Part shown: in pieces, positions 18,401 to 22,548 of the stretch
Layout: every line of letters starts with the position of its first letter
How positions within the stretch are numbered: position 1 is the stretch's first letter
Assembly (NCBI GenBank): GCA_002727275.1
Contig: PBWO01000049.1
Span: forward strand, 1-22,548
Origin: Methanobacteriota archaeon
Lineage (GTDB): Archaea > Thermoplasmatota > Poseidoniia > Poseidoniales > Thalassarchaeaceae
Direction of reading: 5' to 3'
DNA length: 22,548 nucleotides
Translations under genes and position numbers: made by a program
The notes under the pieces: model-generated
What the model was told of the DNA's origin: nothing
The model's input: only the letters and a program-made list of their open reading frames with translations
Database searches by the model: none

Positions 18401-18628
18401 GATCACTGTCACCCTTACTTCATTCGCACCTGAATCTACTCTGATATCTAAGCTGGAGTCAATCCAAGGTGAATCGGTTCTGAAGTTAGGGGCAGAAGGT
18501 AATTCTAAGGCCATATCGCTATCGAACGATATTGGGCTTCCTGTATCGTAATCACTTCCGGTAACCAAAGCAGACGCGGGAGAGGCTAGCATCAGGAATG
18601 CCAAGAGGAATGCCCATCGCTCACGCAT
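12461..18628 (-). CDS. Giant secreted membrane-anchored subtilase (S8 peptidase)
   Basis: 2055 residues from ATG 18628, with signal peptide WAFLLAFLMLASPASA. The peptidase domain spans about 170-640: catalytic Asp192 in VADTGVDFAHPD, His395 in SGSHGTLCA, oxyanion Asn500 in AIGNGGHG and Ser582 in GGTSLATP. The Asp-His distance of about 200 residues is far larger than the usual 30-60 and is filled by an insertion with loops such as DINRDGEFHND and DTNGDGLWDISGG. The stretch about 50-150 may be an inhibitor-like prodomain. Downstream are beta-rich regions, a PPC-like domain at about 1215-1295 (DADLDLFLFRDSDGDGTF) and several Ig-like units at about 1395-1975 (DVTAP, DPTPP, DTMPP linkers). A transmembrane helix at about 1997-2018 is followed by RRRRAR and an acidic tail, so the catalytic domain should face outward. 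It probably degrades extracellular protein or processes the neighbouring surface proteins. The N-terminal active site is complete, with no frameshift. Confidence -1.
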   Translation of the reverse strand: MRERWAFLLAFLMLASPASALVTGSDYDTGSPISFDSDMALELPSAPNFRTDSPWIDSSLDIRVDSGANEVRVTVITRSLATLNQWQHDNGAIEAQKPASSGERLVALDSTDGAIDHRTFWMKSSIFDKLSGVPGVIAILDAQNSPEPYEITPFETPPDVNPESVRSGEIHGANDAWERGYTGEGMVIAVADTGVDFAHPDLNGTQARVLDSMSPYHGWPLMFDHNSMYYWLVDGDAYPSRSTWYADTSTIDYDNNTDGILDISGYNVTGVNASLSGEYHLGEHPDSTLRSKAGGDVPILVVDDRISGLYETVYPDINRDGEFHNDVPMRPGEETAGLDTNGDGLWDISGGLVYWVADGFNGVPYSEIYAPRHGYNNRIPGPGNLTLFMLESGSHGTLCASAVAAQGVISDGKVLGMAPNSTISSIGNHYSGGHALDGWRFIAEGYDGEPQTQGDQPHIGSFSFGYSSVDEAGADGYSLYLDWLTRIYNDNASYSVAIGNGGHGFGTAKVPGAAHGIFSVGAFSSRSSDSWGQSAPWSNRGPNVVGRMDPDIVSVGWSATGDRPLNSYNDANSAWSSWGGTSLATPIAAGLMALVAEAWQENLGDYPGSQEFRDFVLSTSDDRGYEPLIQGGGWFNASRAIATIEGDNGTWWASPAQWNSGTYQGKHRDANINLMHQGESQDFDLEFFNYAQSPMMLSFTPTTHKPLEHNRHIWQSRSEIDCPENSTADCDDSPAWGNYTHTNSECLDYSSSRPHLLIPLHITNNSSIQLPSQTTQLRARATIEYSAFDGNQDRSAEERVYLEVFRWTDFDGDGTYITHSETPEFHVMPSGEWTESSELEQVTYWWKKGPNAEVRVGLPFEDARDGLLLGVWNYNCDDSDEPVRIEIDWTAFGSLNDDWITVPSPTIIQANGAETIEITVSVPMDAESGIHQHGVLIETYELNQTGAPSLLPMWNWTLPIVTNVPWSGPFTLTPKPLDGNVSNQTLYDESWISGATRWDWRAESGDWRFLTVDWPAEWDTGGTAILDVDWSDTVQGIEGDHNSTFYENIYTDIDVLWLSETPHGYAEDDPDAYGDSTFYIESRSTNNYAGSGSHNWGTFTDTSREMFAVPAEEGVHQLVLHTALHGVSTNDNPLNVSVGYIAAEESGFQKVVTDWSEGSGQDSVHVVSTVPLSVESVSSYGWSQPAYYENETAYQDNAGDKMSASWWHNMTIENSTEIDIRMNSNDDADLDLFLFRDSDGDGTFSSGEEIARSTSSSSSESIRITDPEDGFYSVAVQGYSVPSGSVQFWIDVEVVGGDQLFITDNFTLSDSEISAIWPNGSQTLAGQVPSAAFQVNLSYIRPAHSGVWSGHIEVVVNGGISLTLPYTYELVELDPEITFVQPDDLTETNTAVPIQIHALDTGIGFRLDDLNWEPADNNTRVPEADIVEAIDTEMEYHNLTDLWNSGNHFAIPENVSFREVWINSTLPEVEQWHRYTASVTDLSNYSSQAQIAVSYDVTAPALALSDIPWITNQEYLTFSIHSESGASVTHSGTPVFLDESGSAEITIQLTEAEPRQNQDSTFYYVHSNSVFDIVVTDAAGNSFSRDFSVIYDPTPPSAQFVDLTDQAGYQYDSTAIANPVNLTEGVLTAIIPVDVQEWCFHIFSLRTPHEINECETKQMIPQANLQDVPGQSSEAAQYSINTSGLPDGDYMISLELTDWAENSATQTWLIYFDSTVPVVDWSISPGTESAFFDHRQGLSWIASEEVHVTFTIDDVTISERTSITGGALFELNRTGLHLVCLVAVDMTEPQENDNRFEECREIILDPSIYSTHVSANWDGGIMAIDEVEAILQRGPDQEIWWRRSDSEDRNLITPGAQIVTLNFDLQEGDNQFIIEIEALDHFDNYTLSIVRDTMPPVLTMEEVVNRTSTLETRRVISGTCEPNAPVMIWSEAESIEFNCNAEGVYEVEIEIPETPGTHIIDALTSDSANNENSATIEVLEQNWIDWALDDARSSGPMLWWFSLASIVVILLVTVPTVVIRRRRARADRLLQQGPDIEEILSEVESPVEESEEPFE

Positions 18629-18714
18629 GTAGCAAGGGCACTCAGGGAACCTTTGATGCTGTCGCTTGTCTGTCCAGTCAATTCAATAGCACATGTACTC
18701 CGTCATCGTCTCGG
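18629..18714. promoter_or_regulatory. Divergent promoter gap between subtilase and tRNA-Gln
   Basis: This 86-bp gap separates two divergently transcribed genes. For the tRNA (plus strand), the weak TATA-like TTCAATAGC is centred about 28 bp before the mature 5' end. For the subtilase (minus strand) no strong TATA box or Shine-Dalgarno sequence is visible. Confidence -1.
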
Positions 18715-18790
18715 AGTCCCGTGGTGTAGTGGTCCATCATACCGGGTTTTGGTCCCGGTGACGGAGGTTCGAATCCTCCCGGGACTACCA
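18715..18790 (+). tRNA. tRNA-Gln (anticodon TTG), CCA encoded
   Basis: Acceptor arms AGTCCCG and CGGGACT pair fully. The anticodon stem CCGGG/CCCGG encloses loop TTTTGGT with anticodon TTG, and the T-arm contains GGTTCGAATCC. Discriminator A is followed by a genomically encoded CCA at 18788-18790. There is no intron. It reads CAA codons, and CAG by wobble. It converges directly on the stop codon of the acyl-CoA dehydrogenase gene, which begins at the very next base. Confidence -1.
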
Positions 18791-20002
18791 CTAATTCTCG
18801 ATGGGAGCCGAATCATCCGAAAGATCGCGAGTGATGTTCTTCTGATGGCTCTCTAGAGTGCCTCCGCCAATCTCAAGCAACTTGGCGTCACGCCACAGTC
18901 TCTCGACCGTGTACTCGCCCACGTAGCCATAGCCTCCCATGACTTGGATAGCTCTGTCTGCGATATTCTTGGCAGCAGTAGTTCCAAACAGTTTGACTCC
19001 GTCTGAATCCAGGCGGTTACCGGCCATAGATAGATCTGTAGCGCGAGCAGTGTCGTACACATATGCGCGCATTGCTCTGTATTCGGCCCAAGACTCACCG
19101 ATATGCCTCTGAATCTGGCCAAAGTCGCGAATCTTGCTGCCGAAGGCTTCTCTATCGCTAGCGTACTTATTCATCGCAGCCAGACACCGTCTCGCGATAC
19201 CGACTCCCATAGCAGCAAGACCTATTCTTTCCAGCTCGAGGTTCCTCATCATGTGAATCATAGACTCGCCCGGCCCTCCGACAACACTCTCGGCGGGAAC
19301 GACGCAGTCATCGAAAACTAGCTCGGCAGTATTGCTGGCCCTCATACCCAACTTGTCGTCGATCTTCTGACCTACTGAGTAACCGGGCATTCCCTTCTCG
19401 ACAATGAAGGTGGTGACTTCCGCTCTACCTTTTGAGTCGGTTCCAGTCCTTGCATACAGCCATACGATATCTGCAGGAGTCCCTTCATCATCTACCGAGC
19501 CGTTAGTAATCCACATCTTCCTACCGTTTATTGTCCACGAACCGTCATGATTCTCAGAGGCAGTGGTCTGCATTCCCAGAACATCTGTGCCGTAGCCGGG
19601 CTCGCTCATCGCCATGCAGCCTATCCATTCACCACTGCACAGTTTGGGCAGGATTCTACTCTTCTGTTCCTCACTTCCGTTGTGAGCGAGGTTGTTGGCG
19701 AGTAGTTGATCGTGAGCCAGATATGCAAGACATAGGCCTGGGTCGGAGTACGATAATTCCTCGTTGATTATCGCAACCGCAGTTGCATCCATTCCGGCTC
19801 CGCCGTACTCAGGAGAAACTGAAATCCCGAGGATTCCCTGCTCCCCCAGTCGCCTGAACAAAGCAGCGTTGAACCTCTCATTTCTGTCGTGTTCAAGTGC
19901 TTGGGGCTCAACTTCGTCAGCAACGAAGTCGCGCACCATCTGTCTTAGCATTGCATGTTCTTCTGTTGGGTTGGCGAGATCTAGTTCGCGCCAATCGTCC
20001 AT
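18791..20002 (-). CDS. Acyl-CoA dehydrogenase, isovaleryl-CoA dehydrogenase-like
   Basis: 403 residues from ATG 20002, a standard length for the family. It shows the three-part FAD-dependent fold: an N-terminal helical domain, a middle beta domain with AMSEPGYGTDV (131-141) and KMWITNG (162-168), and a C-terminal helical domain with QVMGGYGYVGEYTVERLWRD. The catalytic base of short/medium-chain enzymes (YEGTS Glu) is replaced by Gly in LEIGGGTLES. Glu258 in LELERIGLA instead matches the catalytic Glu of isovaleryl-CoA dehydrogenase (DLERLVLA). That points to branched-chain or related acyl-CoA substrates, with electrons passed to ETF. It probably acts in leucine or fatty-acid breakdown together with the 3-hydroxyacyl-CoA dehydrogenase at 11581. 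Exact substrate specificity is inferred. It follows asnS on the same strand after 46 bp. Confidence -1.
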   Translation of the reverse strand: MDDWRELDLANPTEEHAMLRQMVRDFVADEVEPQALEHDRNERFNAALFRRLGEQGILGISVSPEYGGAGMDATAVAIINEELSYSDPGLCLAYLAHDQLLANNLAHNGSEEQKSRILPKLCSGEWIGCMAMSEPGYGTDVLGMQTTASENHDGSWTINGRKMWITNGSVDDEGTPADIVWLYARTGTDSKGRAEVTTFIVEKGMPGYSVGQKIDDKLGMRASNTAELVFDDCVVPAESVVGGPGESMIHMMRNLELERIGLAAMGVGIARRCLAAMNKYASDREAFGSKIRDFGQIQRHIGESWAEYRAMRAYVYDTARATDLSMAGNRLDSDGVKLFGTTAAKNIADRAIQVMGGYGYVGEYTVERLWRDAKLLEIGGGTLESHQKNITRDLSDDSAPIEN

Positions 20003-20043
20003 GAGGGTCCCAGACCACGCCTTCGTATGAGTGATTCGCAGGA

Positions 20044-20058
20044 CACGCCTACGGCGTG
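20044..20058 (-). terminator. Hairpin overlapping the asnS stop codon
   Basis: CACGCC-TAC-GGCGTG forms a 6-bp GC-rich stem with a 3-base loop that contains part of the stop codon at 20049-20051. No T-run follows, so intrinsic termination is doubtful. It may attenuate read-through into the acyl-CoA dehydrogenase gene or protect the mRNA 3' end. Confidence -1.
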
Positions 20059-21377
20059 ACTCTTCTGCTGTCTCTCGGGAATGGAATTGCCTCGCGTATG
20101 TGTTCAGCCCCAGCTAGCCATGTACAGACTCTGTCAACTCCGAGTCCAAACCCTCCATGAGGGACTCCTCCGTAACGTCGTACATCGACATAGAACTCGT
20201 AAGCTTCCATAGGAGCTTTTTCCTCTTCGATTCTCTCCAATATCTCCTTCTCGGACCACGTCCTTTCGCCCCCGCCGATAATCTCGCCGTAGCCCTCTGG
20301 TGCCAGTAAGTCGTGACAGAGGACATACTTCGGGTCGTCAGGGTCGGGGCGGTGATAAAATGGCTTGGCGACTCGAGGATAGTGAGTCAGGAAGTGAGGG
20401 ACTTCAAAGTCAGCAGTCAAAATCTTCTCCTTAGAATAGTCCAAATCCTGACCCCATTCCACTTCAACCCCCTTGCCTTGAAGAATCTCAATGGCCTCAT
20501 CATATCGAATCCTTGGGTATTGGCTATCTGCATAACGGGCTACAAGATCCAAATCCCGCTCGAGACTTGTGAGTTCTTCCGACCTCTCGTCGAGTAGTTT
20601 TCTAGCGATGTGTCGAACCACTCCTTCTCCGTGTTCCATTACCTCAGAGTTTGAGGCCCATGCGATCTCCATCTCAGCATGCCAAAACTCAGTCAGGTGC
20701 CTCCTAGTTCGGCTCTTCTCGGCCCTAAATGAGGGTGCCATCGTATAGAGTCGCTCAAGGGCCGGCATAGCCGCCTCGGCATAAAGTTGCCAAGACTGAG
20801 TAAGATAGGCCTTGCGCCCGAAGTACGGTACCTCGAATAATGTCGAGCCGCCCTCGACTGCTCCGGCTACGAAATTAGGAGCTTGGTATTCAATGAAATC
20901 ACGGTCCCGGAAGTACGAGTGAATTGCACCGAATACGGTTGAACGCAACTTGAGCATTGTAGTCATCCTACCTGTTCGCAAATACAGGTGACGATGGTCG
21001 AGCAGGAACTCAGTCTCTCCTCCATCGGATTCTGTCATGGCTGATTCTGTTATTGGGAATGGCCTGTCTGGATTCACTGGCCCCACGACTTCGCCAGAAC
21101 TGACTTGGATCTCATGACCATGTTCTCGATCAGTAGGGTTGACGGTACCCGCGATAATGACACTCGATTCAATCAGGGCGTTGCTGAGTGACTCAAAGCA
21201 CTCGTCACCTACTACGTCCCTCTTGATGACGCACTGGACTGTGCCCGTGGAGTCGCGCAGGACCATGAACCAAATCTTGTTTGAGCCTCTCGCCCGGTAC
21301 ACCCAGCCTTTCAGTTCGACCTTGGAGTCGTCATGCGACCCTGAGTTGACGTCCCCAATCCAGTACTCCTTGCTCAT
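20049..21377 (-). CDS. asnS: Asparaginyl-tRNA synthetase
   Basis: 442 residues from ATG 21377, the usual length for class IIb asparaginyl/aspartyl enzymes. An N-terminal OB-fold anticodon-binding domain (about 18-100, VELKGWVYRARGSNKIWFMVLRD) is followed by the class II catalytic core. Motif 2 is FRAEKSRTRRHLTEFWHAE (217-235), where the EFW signature marks AsnRS rather than AspRS. Motif 3 is GFGLGVDRVCTWLAG (409-423). The enzyme charges tRNA-Asn with asparagine using ATP, in the cytoplasm. The extreme C-terminus, FPRDSRRVTP, resembles the archaeal AspRS ending (FPRD-x-x-R-x-TP) more than the usual AsnRS FPRTPGR-type ending, reflecting the shared ancestry of the two enzymes. tRNA-Lys lies 61 bp upstream on the same strand. 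Confidence is high for class IIb and good for Asn specificity. Confidence -1.
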   Translation of the reverse strand: MSKEYWIGDVNSGSHDDSKVELKGWVYRARGSNKIWFMVLRDSTGTVQCVIKRDVVGDECFESLSNALIESSVIIAGTVNPTDREHGHEIQVSSGEVVGPVNPDRPFPITESAMTESDGGETEFLLDHRHLYLRTGRMTTMLKLRSTVFGAIHSYFRDRDFIEYQAPNFVAGAVEGGSTLFEVPYFGRKAYLTQSWQLYAEAAMPALERLYTMAPSFRAEKSRTRRHLTEFWHAEMEIAWASNSEVMEHGEGVVRHIARKLLDERSEELTSLERDLDLVARYADSQYPRIRYDEAIEILQGKGVEVEWGQDLDYSKEKILTADFEVPHFLTHYPRVAKPFYHRPDPDDPKYVLCHDLLAPEGYGEIIGGGERTWSEKEILERIEEEKAPMEAYEFYVDVRRYGGVPHGGFGLGVDRVCTWLAGAEHIREAIPFPRDSRRVTP

Positions 21378-21383
21378 GGATGT

Positions 21384-21412
21384 TCCTTTCTGCGTGAAGG
21401 TCCGGCGGTATA
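21384..21412 (-). promoter_or_regulatory. asnS TATA-like element and Shine-Dalgarno sequence
   Basis: On the minus strand CCTATACC, centred at about 21410, lies 33 bp before the ATG. AAAGGA (21389-21384) sits 6 bp before the ATG, one of the few plausible Shine-Dalgarno sequences in the window. This suggests asnS can be transcribed and translated independently of the upstream tRNA-Lys. Confidence -1.
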
Positions 21413-21438
21413 GGTTGCTCGGTTTGAGATGACCATGA

Positions 21439-21515
21439 TGGCGGGTCTGACGGGATTCGAACCCGCGACCGACGGGTTAAGAGCCCGTCGCTCTACCTGA
21501 CTAAGCTACAGACCC
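21439..21515 (-). tRNA. tRNA-Lys (anticodon CTT), CCA encoded
   Basis: Acceptor arms GGGTCTG and CAGACCC pair fully. The D-arm is GCTTAGTCAGGTAGAGC. Anticodon stem ACGGG/CCCGT encloses loop CTCTTAA with anticodon CTT, reading AAG. The T-arm is GGGTTCGAATCCC. Discriminator G at 21442 is followed by an encoded CCA (21441-21439). There is no intron. The mature 5' end is at 21515. Confidence -1.
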
Positions 21516-21537
21516 AGTGCGGCGAATTGTCGCCCCT

Positions 21538-21543
21538 CTATAA
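21538..21543 (-). promoter_or_regulatory. TATA box of tRNA-Lys
   Basis: TTATAG on the minus strand is centred about 26 bp upstream of the mature tRNA 5' end, the canonical archaeal TATA-box distance. It lies in the 44-bp gap between the rpiA stop and the tRNA. Confidence -1.
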
Positions 21544-21559
21544 CGGCGACGGACGGTAT

Positions 21560-22261
21560 TCAGGCCAGCCTGCCGCCTTGTTTGAGCAAAGTGGCGACTC
21601 CGGACGTAGCAGCCATGACTACAGCATCACACATGTCTACAAACAAGCCGACCTCCACCACTCCATCTATTGATTTGATTTGATTCTCCATTGAGGCGGG
21701 GTCTGAGATAGTTGGACCGAACCGACAGTCGAGGATATATCCGCCATTATCAGTGACATATGGAGATTCGCCGCCCCTGAGGCTGACTTGTCCGGGACAA
21801 ATCCTCTGTAATTGTTCTGAAACATTCTGCCAATCATACTTTCTAACCTCTAGTGGCAAATCGAATTCCCCTAGGGTCTCGACTTGCTTGCGGTCATCTG
21901 CTACCACTACCATGGCTCCCGATTTCTCTGCAACCCTCTTCTCACGTGTGAGTGCCCCCCCTCCACCTTTGATTAGTTGGAAATCCGAGTCGAACTCGTC
22001 AGCCCCGTCGATTGTAATGTCAAGCGGGGATGCTTCTTCGAGAGTAGAAAGGGGTATTCCTAAACCCTCTGCAAGTTCCCGCGTGGACTCGCTGGTAGGG
22101 ACGCCGATCACATCAATTCCTTCCTCTGAGATCATACGGGCAATCTCAATGACCGTGTACTTGACTGTCGAGCCTGTTCCCAGGCCAATTCTCATGCCAT
22201 TACTCACGAAAGAACAAGCGGCGATTCCTGCCTCACGTTTCAGCTCCTCGACCCTGTCCAC
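21560..22261 (-). CDS. rpiA: Ribose-5-phosphate isomerase A
   Basis: 233 residues, normal for RpiA, from a GTG start at 22261; no better upstream in-frame ATG was seen. The phosphate-binding GLGTGST is at 26-32. Active-site Asp85 and Asp88 lie in DGADE, Lys98 in KGGGGAL, and catalytic Glu107 in TREK. All sit at a constant +4 offset from E. coli RpiA Asp81, Asp84, Lys94 and Glu103. It interconverts ribose 5-phosphate and ribulose 5-phosphate for nucleotide and pentose metabolism, in the cytoplasm. It is divergent from the RNase P RNA gene, with about 110 bp between them, and followed by tRNA-Lys after 44 bp. No clear TATA box or Shine-Dalgarno sequence lies ahead of it. Confidence -1.
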   Translation of the reverse strand: MDRVEELKREAGIAACSFVSNGMRIGLGTGSTVKYTVIEIARMISEEGIDVIGVPTSESTRELAEGLGIPLSTLEEASPLDITIDGADEFDSDFQLIKGGGGALTREKRVAEKSGAMVVVADDRKQVETLGEFDLPLEVRKYDWQNVSEQLQRICPGQVSLRGGESPYVTDNGGYILDCRFGPTISDPASMENQIKSIDGVVEVGLFVDMCDAVVMAATSGVATLLKQGGRLA

Positions 22262-22373
22262 GCAGTCGCGGTGTGGTGGAATGTGAATGATGCTTTCCGA
22301 TTCAATGCCTTACAATCGAGTCCATTAGGCGACCGTTGGGTTCATGTTGGTGCGCCTTGCCGTAGATATGAGG

Positions 22374-22548
22374 GAGCAGGAGGGTCGCTGACAGTGTACG
22401 ACACTGAGGAAAGTCCCCTCTCCGCGATGCAGGTGGTCCGGCGCAAGCCGGAGGTCCGGGAGGGCCGGCTCTGCAACAGAAACGAACCACGACAGGCGTA
22501 CTGTGAACCCGAAAGGGAGAGGTTTCCTGGCCGTGGCTGGAACGAGCA
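22374..22548 (+). ncRNA. rnpB: RNase P RNA, 5' part (runs off right edge)
   Basis: The conserved GAGGAAAGTCC (CR-I, 22406-22416) follows a P3-like hairpin CAGTGT-ACG-ACACTG at 22392-22406. Downstream are the hairpin CCGGCGCAAGCCGG at 22438-22451 and the conserved GCAACAGAAACGAACC at 22472-22487, all in the order expected of archaeal RNase P RNA. The RNA forms the ribozyme that trims tRNA 5' leaders. The 5' end is estimated from the helix layout, and the 3' half with CR-IV and CR-V lies outside the window. Confidence -1.

Noticed and set aside
21753..22286. 177-codon plus-strand open frame
   Set aside because: It is antisense to rpiA, whose active-site residues are all present on the minus strand.
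22302..22490. 62-codon minus-strand open frame
   Set aside because: It overlaps the conserved core of RNase P RNA on the other strand, and its Pro/Gly/Ala-rich product has no recognisable features.

Overview
The window looks like a piece of a marine Group II-type euryarchaeal chromosome (Candidatus Poseidoniales or a relative). That placement is inferred from several things: archaeal-style RNase P RNA, a TATA box about 26 bp ahead of a tRNA gene, mostly Shine-Dalgarno-less starts, and giant secreted proteins built from calcium-binding thrombospondin type 3 (TSP3) repeats, PPC-like beta-sandwiches and a subtilase. No 16S gene is present to prove it. Every protein gene lies on the minus strand; only tRNA-Gln and RNase P RNA lie on the plus strand.

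Layout in plus-strand coordinates. (1) 1-2544: 5' part of a large surface protein with tandem 96-residue Ig-like domains, open at the left edge. (2) 2545-3118: AT-rich non-coding stretch with three copies of a GGCCGATAA motif, a perfect palindrome and a strong GC-rich hairpin. (3) 3119-8101: a 1660-residue secreted protein with about six PPC-like modules, a long TSP3 array, a membrane anchor and a very acidic tail. (4) 8102-8267: regulatory gap with a second palindrome and the fourth GGCCGATAA copy. (5) 8268-11513: a shorter relative of the same architecture with a proline-rich cytoplasmic tail. (6) 11581-12429: 3-hydroxyacyl-CoA dehydrogenase. (7) 12461-18628: a 2055-residue membrane-anchored subtilase. 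(8) 18715-18790: tRNA-Gln(TTG). (9) 18791-20002: acyl-CoA dehydrogenase of the isovaleryl-CoA dehydrogenase type. (10) 20049-21377: asparaginyl-tRNA synthetase. (11) 21439-21515: tRNA-Lys(CTT). (12) 21560-22261: ribose-5-phosphate isomerase A. (13) about 22374 to the right edge: 5' part of RNase P RNA.

The left 18.6 kb is mostly a cell-surface block: three adhesin-like proteins and a protease, interrupted by a beta-oxidation enzyme. The right 4 kb is housekeeping. A plausible but unproven reading is a protein-degrading lifestyle, in which the anchored subtilase cuts extracellular protein and the acyl-CoA and 3-hydroxyacyl-CoA dehydrogenases oxidise the resulting branched-chain or fatty acyl-CoAs. 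The most novel-looking signals are the GGCCGATAA motif with its paired palindromes, found only in the gaps flanking the surface-protein genes, the three-unit higher-order duplication inside the Ig-like array, and the calcium-loop-bearing insertion inside the subtilase catalytic domain.
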